From Lentimicrobiaceae bacterium (GTDB taxonomy: Bacteria > Bacteroidota > Bacteroidia > Bacteroidales > Lentimicrobiaceae), in NCBI GenBank assembly GCA_020636745.1, contig JACJXH010000002.1, forward strand, positions 496,001 through 560,000: DNA of 64,000 nucleotides, written 5' to 3'. Below are positions 33,353 through 44,121 of the stretch, piece after piece. Under the pieces are notes generated by a model. It was not told the origin of the DNA, made no database searches, and was given only the letters and a program-made list of their open reading frames with translations. Both the position numbers and the translations under genes were made by a program. Position 1 is the first letter of the stretch. Each line of letters opens with the position of its first letter.

Positions 33353-33874
33353 ATGAGTGCACTGAATTTTCATAAGCTGGAGGGGATAGGTTTAGGCCTG
33401 TTGGTTGGCCTTGTAATTGGCCTGAGCGATGCTGATTGGATACGCTTATTGCTGGTAATTGTATTGATTGCTTTTACCGGAAAGTCAATGAAAATTGCAT
33501 TGCTGAATTCCGAAACAGACCAACGATTTTCTTTTACCGGTATTTCAGCATTTTTTGCTGTAGTATTGGGTTTGTTTATCAGTGGTCAGCAATATTTCAG
33601 GCAATCACCTTCAGAAATAATAACTACACTTGTTGAGGCAGGGTATAGCCCATCTCAGGCCCGCGACATTTATGTAAAGCGGCTTGATAAAGAACTAAAA
33701 GAAGAAGCAGCACCGGCAATAAACCTGCAGGGGATAATTCAATCGGTTTTAAATCAGAGTGATACTGATACATTGAATGCTGGTAAAAAAAATGATGCAA
33801 CTGAAGATGAGTTTCAGATGGAATCAAATCAAATGGATGAAGATGAAGAGGCTGTACCTGTATCTGGTAATTAA
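33353..33874 (+). CDS. Membrane protein of the endolysin/protease cassette (type B)
   Basis: The 173-residue protein has three membrane segments in the first 80 residues (first helix GIGLGLLVGLVIGLS). The motif EAGYSPSQAR (residues 95-104) follows, then an acidic C-terminus (EDEFQMESNQMDEDEE). It is homologous to the protein at 31047-31892 in both the first helix and the motif, but lacks the long soluble domain. It starts two bases after the protease stop, so the two are probably translationally coupled. The family is not recognised. Confidence 0.68.
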   Translation: MSALNFHKLEGIGLGLLVGLVIGLSDADWIRLLLVIVLIAFTGKSMKIALLNSETDQRFSFTGISAFFAVVLGLFISGQQYFRQSPSEIITTLVEAGYSPSQARDIYVKRLDKELKEEAAPAINLQGIIQSVLNQSDTDTLNAGKKNDATEDEFQMESNQMDEDEEAVPVSGN

Positions 33875-33933
33875 TTGGGCATTGTTTCATCTGCGATCTG
33901 TTTTCTTTTTATCTTGCAGCCTCATCCTGAAGC

Positions 33934-35841
33934 ATGAAAACTATTATAGATTTATTTGAGGAAAGCGTGTCGCAGTTTGGCGACAACTTTTATTTGTATG
34001 AGGATTCCGGCAATGGTTATCAAGGATTTACATATAAAGAAGTTAAAGAAACTGTATACAAAACTGCAGCCGGACTAATTTCGCTTGGTATAAACCCGGG
34101 AGATAGGGTAGCGATTCTCTCTGAAGGAAGAAATGCCTGGATTATAAGTGAGCTGGCTGTTTTATATGCCGGAGCCTGTTGCGTGCCACTTTCGGTTAAA
34201 CTTGATGCAGCCACGGATTTAAAATTCCGCTTGCTGCATTCGGGCTGCCGTATGGTTGTTGTTTCGGCTCAACAGGCAGCCAAAATTGAAGAAATAAGAC
34301 AGCAACTGCCCGAACTGGAAACTGTAATATATCTTGATAAAAAGCCGGAAAATCAGCAAAATGATTACACTTACAGTGAACTGACTGAGTTGGGTGATAC
34401 ATTCCTTTTAACCCAAAAGGATGCTTTGGTACAGCGCTTTACTGCTGTCAGGCCTGACGATTTGGCCAATATTTCATACACTTCTGGTACAACTGCCGAC
34501 CCCAAAGGAATTATGCTTACACATTTGAACTATACCGGCAATGTAAAACAGGCGTTAACCTTAATGGAAATCCCTTCTACACACCGCACACTGGCTATTT
34601 TACCATGGGATCATTCATTTGCCCATACAGCCTGTTTGTATTGCTTTATGGCCAAAGGTGCCGGGGTGGGTTCGGTAAAGGCTGGTAAAACAGTGCTGGA
34701 AACACTAAAAAATGTGCCCCAAAGTATTCAGGAATTAAAGCCGAACCTGATGATGAGTGTGCCGGCTCTCTCGCGTAATTTCAGAAAGAACATAGAAACA
34801 GGAATTGAAAAGAAAGGGCGGTTGTTAAAAGCTGTTTTCGATCATGCCATTGCTGTTTCTTATCTGTATAACGGATTAGGATTTAACCGTGGAAAAGGAT
34901 TTCGCTTTTTGCTTCAACCATTGGTTAAGTTATATGATCAGGTGTTTTTTAAAAAAATCAGACAGGCCTTCGGTGGCAAAATGGAGTTTTTCATTGGTGG
35001 CGGGGCCTTACTCGACATCGAACTTCAGCGATTTTTTCTCGCAATCGGCATTCCTGTATTTCAGGGATATGGCCTTTCTGAAGCATCACCTGTTATTTCT
35101 TCCAACTCGGCCAAATATTTAAAATTGGGCACTTCCGGTAAACTTGTTGGTTTTCTTGAATTAAAAATACTGGATGGTGATGGTAGGGAGTTGCCACAGG
35201 GAGAAACCGGTGAAATCGTTATCAAAGGTGATAATGTAATGAAGGGCTACTGGAAAAACCCGAAAGCGACTGATGAAGTGCTCAGGGATGGTTGGTTATT
35301 TACCGGAGATCTTGGCTATATGGATGAGGATGGATACCTTGTGGTGCTGGGTAGATTTAAAAGTCTGCTTATTGCCAATGACGGTGAGAAATATAGCCCT
35401 GAAGGGATCGAAGAAGCTATTATGGATCAATCTCCTTTTATTAGTCAGTGCATGCTTTATAACAATCAGCATTCATACACGGTAGGGTTAATTGTGCCTG
35501 ATATTGCTTCGGTCAACCGTGAGTTGCTTCACAAGGGAATAGAGCCCGGCAGTGACGAAGGAATTGAAGCCGCTTTAAAGTTGATTGATCATGAAGTTGA
35601 TGCGTATTTTAAAGGCGGCAGGCATGCAGGGCAGTTTCCTGAACGTTGGTTGCCCAGTGCTATTTGCATCCTTCCGGAAGGCTTTACTGAGCACAATCAC
35701 TTTATGAACTCTACTTTAAAAATTGTCAGAGCAAAAATAACAGATCATTATGCTTCCGAGCTTGATTTTCTTTACACACCTCAGGCAAAAAATACTTCAA
35801 ACGATCTGAACAGAAAGAATTTAGCCCGGTGGTACGCTTAA
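33934..35841 (+). CDS. AMP-forming long-chain acyl-CoA synthetase
   Basis: This 635-residue ANL-superfamily enzyme should activate a fatty acid to acyl-AMP and then acyl-CoA. Its motifs are the P-loop-like YTSGTTADPKGIMLTH, the A5 region FQGYGLSEASPVISSN, GEIVIKGDNVMKGYWKN, the hinge DGWLFTGDLGYMDEDGYLVVLGR and the lysine-bearing C-terminus STLKIVRAK. Length and layout match Bacteroidota FadD-like ligases. The gene is 59 bases after the cassette on the same strand, with no terminator between them, so read-through is possible. It has its own normal function and I do not group it with the cassette. Confidence 0.9.
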   Translation: MKTIIDLFEESVSQFGDNFYLYEDSGNGYQGFTYKEVKETVYKTAAGLISLGINPGDRVAILSEGRNAWIISELAVLYAGACCVPLSVKLDAATDLKFRLLHSGCRMVVVSAQQAAKIEEIRQQLPELETVIYLDKKPENQQNDYTYSELTELGDTFLLTQKDALVQRFTAVRPDDLANISYTSGTTADPKGIMLTHLNYTGNVKQALTLMEIPSTHRTLAILPWDHSFAHTACLYCFMAKGAGVGSVKAGKTVLETLKNVPQSIQELKPNLMMSVPALSRNFRKNIETGIEKKGRLLKAVFDHAIAVSYLYNGLGFNRGKGFRFLLQPLVKLYDQVFFKKIRQAFGGKMEFFIGGGALLDIELQRFFLAIGIPVFQGYGLSEASPVISSNSAKYLKLGTSGKLVGFLELKILDGDGRELPQGETGEIVIKGDNVMKGYWKNPKATDEVLRDGWLFTGDLGYMDEDGYLVVLGRFKSLLIANDGEKYSPEGIEEAIMDQSPFISQCMLYNNQHSYTVGLIVPDIASVNRELLHKGIEPGSDEGIEAALKLIDHEVDAYFKGGRHAGQFPERWLPSAICILPEGFTEHNHFMNSTLKIVRAKITDHYASELDFLYTPQAKNTSNDLNRKNLARWYA

Positions 35842-36033
35842 GGCATCTGCGGCAATCCTTTTTGAAACCAATCTAAAAGGTTGAATCCTGTATCATCTTT
35901 TTCTTCTCAGAAAAGGAGAATTATACCATGTGCAGGCTTGTGTTTTTAGGCATAAGTCGGGTTTTACTTATTAAAATATTTTATTTTCTGTGAACAGAAC
36001 TGCAATACCTCACCAAACTATTCCAATCTTTTA

Positions 36034-36041
36034 TAACTTTG
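36034..36041 (+). promoter_or_regulatory. -7 box directly in front of tilS (leaderless start)
   Basis: TAACTTTG is a perfect TAnnTTTG and ends four bases before the tilS ATG at 36046. Since this box sits around -11 to -4, transcription should begin at or next to the ATG. No clear -33 TTG is seen. Confidence 0.5.
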
Positions 36042-36045
36042 CCCC

Positions 36046-37380
36046 ATGCTCGAGCAGTTTACACAATATATATCAGGCTTTAGCCTTTTCAGGGCTGATG
36101 AGCCCATACTTCTGGCAATAAGCGGAGGAGTTGATTCAATGGTAATGGCTGATCTGTTTCACAGGGCCGGCTATAAGTTTGCATTTGCTCATTGTAATTT
36201 TGGGTTGCGGGGTGCCGAATCCAATCAGGACGAGAGTTTTGTTGCATCTATTGCTGAGGCTTATGGAGTCAGGCTTTTTGTTAAACATTTTAAAACCCGC
36301 GAGTATGCCGGGTTCAATAAAGTATCAGTTCAGATGGCTGCCCGAACGTTACGTTACGAGTGGTTTGATGAATTGATGCAGGCTGAAGGCTTTAAAGCCA
36401 TTGCAACAGCACATCACCTCGATGATCAGATAGAAACCTTCTTTATTAATGTATTGCGCGGAACCGGCATAAGCGGATTGCACGGCATTTTACCTAACCG
36501 GTCGCGCATTGTTCATCCAATGATGTTTGCTTTTCGCCGGCAAATTGAAGAGTTTGCCAGTGACGAAGCCATTGCTTACCGCGAAGACAGCTCCAACCGC
36601 TCATCAAAGTATGTCAGAAATAAAATCAGGCACGATCTTATCCCTTTATTGGGCGAAATTAATCCGGAGTTTAGAAAAACCATTACAGCCACCATTGATC
36701 GGATGCGTGAGACTGAAATGTTGCTGAGCAATCATATAGAAATAGTGAGAGAACAGGCCGAAGTTCTGAACGACGGACTTGTGTCTTTCAAAATACCGGA
36801 ATTGTTAAAACTTAACCCCATTCAGGTTTATTTATATGAATTGCTGCAACCTTATAACTTTAACCGCACTGTTACTGACGAAATTGCGCTGGCGCTCCAT
36901 GAAATTTCGGGCAAGCAGTTCTTTTCATCATCACATCGCGCAGTAAAGGACCGCGATTTGCTCATTATTAAAGAATTAAGCCCTTCCGGCGATTCACCTA
37001 CCGGAGAAATATTGATTGAGGAAAGTAATCCTGATATCAGAAAACCAATCCAACTTCGCTTTAGTATTCACGAAAACAATGAGTCGCTTTTCATCAGCAA
37101 AAACGGCAATATTGCGATGCTGGATGCAGCAAAACTTGTTTGGCCGCTCAGGCTCAGAAAATGGAAAGAGGGTGATTCATTTGTTCCTTACGGGATGAAT
37201 AACAATAAAAAACTGAGCGATTTCTTTATTGATAATAAATTCTCGATCATCGAAAAGGAAAATGCATGGTTACTGATCTCTGGCAATGATATTGTTTGGT
37301 TGGTAGGGCATCGCATTGGCAATTTCTATAAAGTTACAAGTGACACAAAATCAGTCATAAAAATTGAACTGGTTGATTAG
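36046..37380 (+). CDS. tilS: tRNA(Ile)-lysidine synthetase
   Basis: The 444-residue enzyme modifies the wobble C34 of the AUA-reading tRNA-Ile to lysidine. The N-terminal PP-loop ATP-binding motif SGGVDS is at residues 26-31. It is followed by family signatures AHCNFGLRGAES, ATAHHLDDQIETFF, and REDSSNRSSKYVRNKIRHDLIP. The C-terminal substrate-binding part ends with the usual WKEGDSFVPYGMNNNKKLSDFFID. Full length and motif order fit tilS of Bacteroidota. The gene stands alone, with a -7 box four bases before its ATG. Confidence 0.96.
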   Translation: MLEQFTQYISGFSLFRADEPILLAISGGVDSMVMADLFHRAGYKFAFAHCNFGLRGAESNQDESFVASIAEAYGVRLFVKHFKTREYAGFNKVSVQMAARTLRYEWFDELMQAEGFKAIATAHHLDDQIETFFINVLRGTGISGLHGILPNRSRIVHPMMFAFRRQIEEFASDEAIAYREDSSNRSSKYVRNKIRHDLIPLLGEINPEFRKTITATIDRMRETEMLLSNHIEIVREQAEVLNDGLVSFKIPELLKLNPIQVYLYELLQPYNFNRTVTDEIALALHEISGKQFFSSSHRAVKDRDLLIIKELSPSGDSPTGEILIEESNPDIRKPIQLRFSIHENNESLFISKNGNIAMLDAAKLVWPLRLRKWKEGDSFVPYGMNNNKKLSDFFIDNKFSIIEKENAWLLISGNDIVWLVGHRIGNFYKVTSDTKSVIKIELVD

Positions 37381-37418
37381 CTTTCATCTTTAATCACTAC
37401 GCTGAAAAATAAGTACTT

Positions 37419-39518
37419 ATGACAAAACCAGCCATGAAATCCATTCTGCTGTTTGTAGCGATGGTAATTCTGTTCTCTGTTACTTCTGTTGCCCAGGTTA
37501 TACAACCTGTTAAATGGAGTTTCAAAACCAAGCAGATCTCTGCCGATGAAGTTCAATTAATCTTTTCTGCTACCATTGACAGGCCATGGCATTTGTATTC
37601 GCAGGATGTACCTCCTCCACCTGATGGACCGGTGCCGACTTCTTTTAATTTTGAAAAAAGCAATAACTTTAAAACCATTGGCAAGGTTAAAGAGCCCAAA
37701 GCCATTGAAGAGTACGATAATCAGTTTCAGGCAACACTTAAGTATTTTACTGACAAAGCGGTTTTTACACAAAACATAAAAGTTCTTACAGCCAAAGATT
37801 TTAAAGTAACCGGCTATCTGGAATTTATGTGTTGTGACGATAAGCAATGCCTGGCACCTGAATCAATTGATTTTGAGTTTAATGTTAAGGGAAACGCTGA
37901 ACTGACTGCAGCTCCTGTTGCTCAGGTGGCTGAAAAAGATACATCTGCCGAAGTGGTAGCTATGGAATCAACGCCGGTAGTTGATTCTGCAAAAGCCATA
38001 GATTCAACAGCCAAGGGAGAAATAAATCCTGCTGCCGATGACAAGACTGGGGAAGAATCTTCATTGTGGACAATGTTCTTCTTTTCTTTCCTGGCCGGAT
38101 TGGCTGCCATTCTTACACCCTGTGTATTCCCCATGATTCCGATGACCGTAACATTCTTCCTGAAAGAAAAGGACAAGGTAAAGGCGAAAGCACAAGCTTT
38201 GATTTATGGTGTTTCTATTGTACTTATTTATACAATTATCGGTACGCTGGTGGCGGTTACACTGGGAGCTAATTTTGCCAATTTCCTGAGTACACACTGG
38301 ATTCCTAATGTGCTTTTCTTTCTGATTTTTATGTTTTTTGCTGCATCATTTCTGGGTATGTTTGAAATTACGCTTCCCAGCTGGATGATCAACAAATCAG
38401 ATGCTCAGGCCGACAGAGGCGGTATTATTGGTTCATTCTTTATGGCATTCACATTGGTACTGGTTTCATTTTCATGCACCGGACCAATTGTAGGGGCTAT
38501 TCTTGTGGCTTCAGCCGGTGGACAGGTGCTTGAGCCAATCATTGGAATGCTTGGATTCTCTCTTGCTTTTGCGTTGCCGTTTACCCTTTTTGCATTCTTC
38601 CCGCGCTGGCTAAATAATATGCCTAAATCCGGTGGATGGCTCAATTCAGTAAAGGTCGTTCTTGGCTTTATTGAACTGGCTTTAGGATTGAAATTTTTGA
38701 GTATTGCCGATCAGACTTACCATTGGGGAATTCTGGATCGTGAAATTTATCTGGGTTTCTGGATTGTTATTTTTACCATGTTGGGTTTCTATCTGTTGGG
38801 AAAAATGAAATTTTCACATGATAGTGATCTGAAATTCATAAGTGTTCCCCGGCTTACAATGGCCATTATCACTTTTACCTTTGTTGTTTATATGATTCCG
38901 GGCATGTTTGGTGCTCCGCTTCAGGCGCTTTCGGGGTATTTGCCTCCACAAGCTACCCATGATTTTGATTTAAATAAAATAGTACGCGATAACGTTCAGG
39001 TGTTTGGCACCGGTGGCGGTAATGCAGAACACACAACTACCCTTTGTGACAAACCAAAGCATGGCGATATTCTTCATCTGCCCCATGGTCTTGAAGGATA
39101 TTTCGATTATGAACAGGCACTGCTTTGCGCTGCTGAACAAAACAAGCCTATTTTTATCGATTTCACCGGTCATGGTTGTGTCAATTGCCGTGAAATGGAA
39201 GCTCGTGTTTGGTCTGACCCACGTGTTTTGAAAAAACTTCGCGAAGAGTTTATTCTGGTAGCCCTTTATGTTGATGATAAAACTGAGCTCCCTGAAAGTG
39301 AATGGATTACATCAACCTACGATGGTAAGGTGAAAAAAACTATTGGAAAAAAATATGCTGATTTTCAAATCAGCCGGTTTAACATTAATGCACAGCCATA
39401 CTATGTATTGCTTGATGCCAAAGGTGAACTGCTTGTAACTCCCAAAGCCTATGATTTAGATGTCGATAAATTTATCGAATTTCTTGATAACGGGCTTGCA
39501 GAGTTTAAGAAGCGTTAA
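37419..39518 (+). CDS. dsbD: Thiol:disulfide interchange protein DsbD
   Basis: The 699-residue, three-part reductase carries electrons from cytosolic thioredoxin across the inner membrane. The N-terminal periplasmic domain, after a signal segment, has the redox cysteines in MCCDDKQC. A Ser/Ala/Glu-rich linker leads to an eight-helix core (AILTPCVFPMIPMTV, FSCTGPIVG) with the transfer cysteines. The C-terminal thioredoxin-like domain has HGCVNCREME as CxxC. The layout is full length. The gene is followed by a strong terminator and lies 38 bases after tilS, with no obvious own promoter. Confidence 0.93.
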   Translation: MTKPAMKSILLFVAMVILFSVTSVAQVIQPVKWSFKTKQISADEVQLIFSATIDRPWHLYSQDVPPPPDGPVPTSFNFEKSNNFKTIGKVKEPKAIEEYDNQFQATLKYFTDKAVFTQNIKVLTAKDFKVTGYLEFMCCDDKQCLAPESIDFEFNVKGNAELTAAPVAQVAEKDTSAEVVAMESTPVVDSAKAIDSTAKGEINPAADDKTGEESSLWTMFFFSFLAGLAAILTPCVFPMIPMTVTFFLKEKDKVKAKAQALIYGVSIVLIYTIIGTLVAVTLGANFANFLSTHWIPNVLFFLIFMFFAASFLGMFEITLPSWMINKSDAQADRGGIIGSFFMAFTLVLVSFSCTGPIVGAILVASAGGQVLEPIIGMLGFSLAFALPFTLFAFFPRWLNNMPKSGGWLNSVKVVLGFIELALGLKFLSIADQTYHWGILDREIYLGFWIVIFTMLGFYLLGKMKFSHDSDLKFISVPRLTMAIITFTFVVYMIPGMFGAPLQALSGYLPPQATHDFDLNKIVRDNVQVFGTGGGNAEHTTTLCDKPKHGDILHLPHGLEGYFDYEQALLCAAEQNKPIFIDFTGHGCVNCREMEARVWSDPRVLKKLREEFILVALYVDDKTELPESEWITSTYDGKVKKTIGKKYADFQISRFNINAQPYYVLLDAKGELLVTPKAYDLDVDKFIEFLDNGLAEFKKR

Positions 39519-39536
39519 TTAAAATTTGAATAATTT

Positions 39537-39578
39537 AAAATCGTCAGACAGGGCGCGGCCCTTGTCTGACGATTTTTT
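39537..39578 (+). terminator. Intrinsic terminator after dsbD
   Basis: A 13-base stem (AAATCGTCAGACA/TGTCTGACGATTT) is extended by GGG/CCC and followed by a T-run. It begins 18 bases after the dsbD stop codon. Confidence 0.9.
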
Positions 39579-39644
39579 ATATGCGTTTATGTGCATGTGA
39601 ACGATTGTTTGTTGTATTTTCACAGCTTAAAAACCCTTTCCAGC

Positions 39645-41369
39645 ATGAAATCTTATTCTTTCTTATTTATTTTGCTATTTACTGCAGCCTCTCTTATGGC
39701 TCAGCCTTTTGTTGAAATTCAGTCAGGCTTGCCGGCAATTGGCCGCAGTGCTGTTGCATTTGCCGATTTTGACACCGACGGAGATTTAGATCTTGTTATG
39801 CTCGGACTGGATAATGCGTCCAATACAATTGGCAAAGTTTTCCTGAACCAACAGGGCAATTTTGTTGAAATTGTTTCGGGAATTGAAGGTTTATACAACA
39901 GTGCCATTGCAGTAGCCGATTATGATCAGGATGGTTGGATGGATGTTGTAATGACCGGACAGGATGAGACCGGTAATGCAACTCGTTTATACAAAAACAC
40001 TGGGAACGGTATTTTTACGCTGATAGACGCCGGCTTTTATCCGGCGGGTGCTGATGGCGATTTAGCCTGGGGTGATTATAACAATGATGGTTTTCCGGAT
40101 CTTATCGTTTCAGGTGGCTGGGATACCAGACTTTACCGGAATAACGGCAATGGAACGTTTGAAGAAGTTAATGCCGGTCTCGCTTTAATGAACTCTCCTT
40201 CGGTTGATTGGGGCGATTGTGATAATGATGGCGACCTGGATTTGCTCATGGTAGGTGATGCAGGTTCGGTTGGCGAAACATTTGTTTATATAAATGAAAA
40301 TGGCACCTTTTCGCGTCTTGATGTTATGATTGAGGGTGCTGTCGGAGGAATGGCCAGTTGGGGCGATTATGATAACGATGGTAACCTGGATATTCTGATT
40401 ACCGGAAAAGATGCTACTCTCTCACCGGTGTCATTCGTCTACTGGAATAATGGCAGCAATTCATTCCGCTTTTCCGATGCCGGATTGGTTGGAACGGCTT
40501 TGGGGCCTGCCAACTGGATTGATTATGATAATGATGGTGATCTTGATATTATGCTTGCCGGCCAGAATGCCGGATGTGGTAATGCTTCTACGCGCCTATA
40601 TACCAACAGCGGGGTGGGAAGTTTTGATGAATTCGGCGCCGGATTTCCTTTCGTAGAGCGTGCATCTTCTGCCTGGGGCGACTTTGATAATGATGGTGAT
40701 TACGATTTATTGCTTTCGGGAATTTCCAACGGAGCTGTTACCAAACTTTTTCGCAACGATATATTGACTGGAACATTTCAACAGAATACGCCTCCGCAAA
40801 CACCCTCTGATCCTGATACTTATGTTTCAGGAGAATATGCTGTTCTTAGCTGGAGCAGATCCACTGATTTGCAATCACCGCAAATGGCCATTAGCTACAA
40901 TGTAATGTTAGGGACTCAACCGGGTGCTATAGATATTGTAAGCCCAATGGCTAATATGATGTCAGGTGAGCGTTTTGAGGCGGCTATCGGAAATGCAGGA
41001 AACAATGACTTCATGATATTCAGGTCACTGAGCCCGGGAAATTACTATTTCCGCGTTCAGGCCATCGATCAGGCTTTTACAGGTTCTGGTTTCTCGGAAG
41101 AAAGATCTTTTACTATTGTTAATACTAAGGCTGAAAATGAACCTATGCCTGCAGTAAAAGCCTATATAACTGATAACCGGCTTGTTGTAGAAAGAGCTTC
41201 ATCTTCTGATGCAGAAGTATCTGTTTTCAATGTTTCAGGGATGCTTTTATTTAAGTTCAGGATAAACAGTCAGTTTTCGAGCCTGCCTTTTGCAACATAT
41301 CAGTCAGGTATCTATTTGGTTTGTATCACTGAAAATGGATTTATAACGCGTACGAAGCTAATAAAGTAA
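39645..41369 (+). CDS. T9SS-exported FG-GAP/VCBS repeat protein
   Basis: The 574-residue protein has a signal peptide (about 1-20, ending SLMAQ). Seven FG-GAP/VCBS repeats follow, with calcium-loop-like motifs such as DFDTDGDLDLVMLG, DYDQDGWMDVVMTG, DYNNDGFPDLIVSG and DFDNDGDYDLLLSG, which fold as a beta-propeller. A fibronectin-like part (SYNVMLGTQPGAID) and a type A T9SS sorting domain (VSVFNVSGMLLFKF ... RTKLIK) end it. The ATG at 39645 is chosen because it starts the signal peptide directly; the frame open from 39591 adds 18 unrelated residues. It is probably a surface adhesin or binding protein; the ligand is unknown. Confidence 0.88.
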   Translation: MKSYSFLFILLFTAASLMAQPFVEIQSGLPAIGRSAVAFADFDTDGDLDLVMLGLDNASNTIGKVFLNQQGNFVEIVSGIEGLYNSAIAVADYDQDGWMDVVMTGQDETGNATRLYKNTGNGIFTLIDAGFYPAGADGDLAWGDYNNDGFPDLIVSGGWDTRLYRNNGNGTFEEVNAGLALMNSPSVDWGDCDNDGDLDLLMVGDAGSVGETFVYINENGTFSRLDVMIEGAVGGMASWGDYDNDGNLDILITGKDATLSPVSFVYWNNGSNSFRFSDAGLVGTALGPANWIDYDNDGDLDIMLAGQNAGCGNASTRLYTNSGVGSFDEFGAGFPFVERASSAWGDFDNDGDYDLLLSGISNGAVTKLFRNDILTGTFQQNTPPQTPSDPDTYVSGEYAVLSWSRSTDLQSPQMAISYNVMLGTQPGAIDIVSPMANMMSGERFEAAIGNAGNNDFMIFRSLSPGNYYFRVQAIDQAFTGSGFSEERSFTIVNTKAENEPMPAVKAYITDNRLVVERASSSDAEVSVFNVSGMLLFKFRINSQFSSLPFATYQSGIYLVCITENGFITRTKLIK

Positions 41370-41463
41370 ACTGCTTTTTAACATTGCTCTCTTCTTTTGC
41401 CTTTCAATGAATGAATAGTTTTTGTCAGGCTGTGAACTGTTGAAATTCCGGCAGAACAAGCTC

Positions 41464-41499
41464 AAAAAAAAAGCCGTGATCTGAGTCACGGCTTTTTTT
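41464..41499. terminator. Bidirectional terminator
   Basis: The perfect stem GCCGTGA/TCACGGC, with flanking runs of A and T on both sides, lies between the convergent FG-GAP gene (plus) and the M20 peptidase gene (minus). It is suited to stop both transcripts. Confidence 0.9.
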
Positions 41500-41513
41500 A
41501 GCTATTCTCGAAA

Positions 41514-42875
41514 CTATTCACAATAGAATTTATAGAAATAAGGGATAGTTTCAATTCCTTTAAAGAAATTAAACAAAGGGAAGTTTTCGTTGGGAGAATG
41601 AATGGCATCTGATTCAAGTCCGAATCCCATCAGGATTGACTTGATGCCTAATACCTGTTCGAATGTAGAAATGATTGGAATACTGCCGCCACTGCGAACC
41701 GGCACAGGCTTTTTGCCAAAGGTGGTTTCATAAGCCTTGCTGGCGGCCTGATATGCTTTGGTATCGGTAGGTGATACATAGCCCTGACCGCCATGAAGGT
41801 TAGTAACTTTTACTTTAACCCAGGGCGGCGCAATCTTCATAAAATGGTCTTCAAAAAGTTTTGAAATTTCCAGGTGATCCTGATGAGGCACCAAACGCAT
41901 CGAGATTTTAGCGTAAGCTTTCGAAGGAAGTACTGTTTTTGCTCCTTCGCCGGTATAGCCGCCCCAAATTCCGCAAACATCCAGTGTTGGTCGTATACCA
42001 GTGCGCTCAAGGGTTGTATATCCGGTTTCACCGCAAACTTCTTCAATATCAATGGCTTTTTTATACTCTTCAAGGTTAAAAGGAGCCTTGGCCATTTCGG
42101 CGCGCTCTTCAGCGGTTAACTCAAGCACTTTGTCATAAAATCCTTCAACGGTAATATGATTGTTTTCGTCAGTGAGTGAAGCAATCATTTTGGAAAGAAC
42201 ATTAATTGGATTGGCTACAGCTCCTCCAAACAATCCGGAGTGAAGGTCGCGGTTGGGGCCGGTAACTTCTACCTCAAGATAAGCCAGGCCGCGCAAACCC
42301 ACAGTAATGGATGGAATGTCAGGGGCAATCATTCCTGTGTCAGAAACCAGGATAATATCAGCCTTTAGCATTTCCTTATGATCTTTGCAAAACTGTTCAA
42401 GGTTGGGCGATCCGATTTCTTCTTCGCCTTCGATCATAAATTTTACATTACAGGGCAGGCTGCCGGTTTGTACCATGGATTCAAACGCTTTGGCATGCAT
42501 AAATGCCTGACCTTTGTCATCATCAGCCCCGCGGGCGAAAATTTTACCATCGCGGATTTCCGGCTCAAATGGAGGTGATGTCCATAAGTTGAGTGGATCT
42601 ACAGGCATAACATCATAATGACCATAAACCAATACGGTAGGTTTGGATGGGTCAATTATTTTTTCGCCATAAACTACCGGATTTCCGGCTGTTGCTATTA
42701 TTTCGGCTTTGTCAGCTCCGGCATTGAGTATGGTTTTTTTCCAGTATTCTGCTGCACGCAGCATATCGGGCTTGTGTTCTGAAATTGAACTTATAGACGG
42801 AATACGGATCAATCCGAATAATTCGTCCAGAAAGCGTTGTTTATTTGCTTCTGTGTACTTCGCTAAATTTTCCAT
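41514..42875 (-). CDS. M20-family metallo-dipeptidase
   Basis: This 453-residue peptidase has the M20 metal-site motifs VYGHYDVMPVD, GADDDKGQAFMH, EGEEEIGSPN with the catalytic Glu, and SDTGM, plus a dimerisation domain starting LRGLAYLEVEVTGPNRDLHSG. This is the CNDP-like/PepV-type layout that hydrolyses dipeptides with two zinc ions. I chose the ATG at 42875 (MENLAKYTEAN), since typical members start this way; another ATG six codons upstream is possible. A promoter-like box lies 30 bases upstream. It is convergent with the FG-GAP gene and divergent from gap. Confidence 0.9.
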   Translation of the reverse strand: MENLAKYTEANKQRFLDELFGLIRIPSISSISEHKPDMLRAAEYWKKTILNAGADKAEIIATAGNPVVYGEKIIDPSKPTVLVYGHYDVMPVDPLNLWTSPPFEPEIRDGKIFARGADDDKGQAFMHAKAFESMVQTGSLPCNVKFMIEGEEEIGSPNLEQFCKDHKEMLKADIILVSDTGMIAPDIPSITVGLRGLAYLEVEVTGPNRDLHSGLFGGAVANPINVLSKMIASLTDENNHITVEGFYDKVLELTAEERAEMAKAPFNLEEYKKAIDIEEVCGETGYTTLERTGIRPTLDVCGIWGGYTGEGAKTVLPSKAYAKISMRLVPHQDHLEISKLFEDHFMKIAPPWVKVKVTNLHGGQGYVSPTDTKAYQAASKAYETTFGKKPVPVRSGGSIPIISTFEQVLGIKSILMGFGLESDAIHSPNENFPLFNFFKGIETIPYFYKFYCE

Positions 42876-42904
42876 AATGTATTTGAGTTTCATTAATCTG
42901 GCTT

Positions 42905-42935
42905 CAAACCTACATGATTTTATGGTAATTCACAA
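42905..42935 (-). promoter_or_regulatory. Candidate promoter for the M20 peptidase gene
   Basis: On the minus strand TAGGTTTG (42905-42912) is a perfect TAnnTTTG. A TTG (42933-42935) lies 20 bases upstream, which is standard spacing. It is 29 bases before the chosen ATG. Confidence 0.55.
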
Positions 42936-42947
42936 GCTGTCTGTTGA

Positions 42948-44075
<1,128 letters not shown>

Positions 44076-44121
44076 AATTATTTTGATGGTGCTTCAGCGT
44101 TTTGACTGCTGCATCCTGTGT

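Noticed and set aside
33934..35841. The acyl-CoA synthetase as a fifth member of the endolysin/protease cassette.
   Set aside because: It is a complete, ordinary housekeeping-type enzyme separated by 59 bases. Same-strand position alone is weak evidence.
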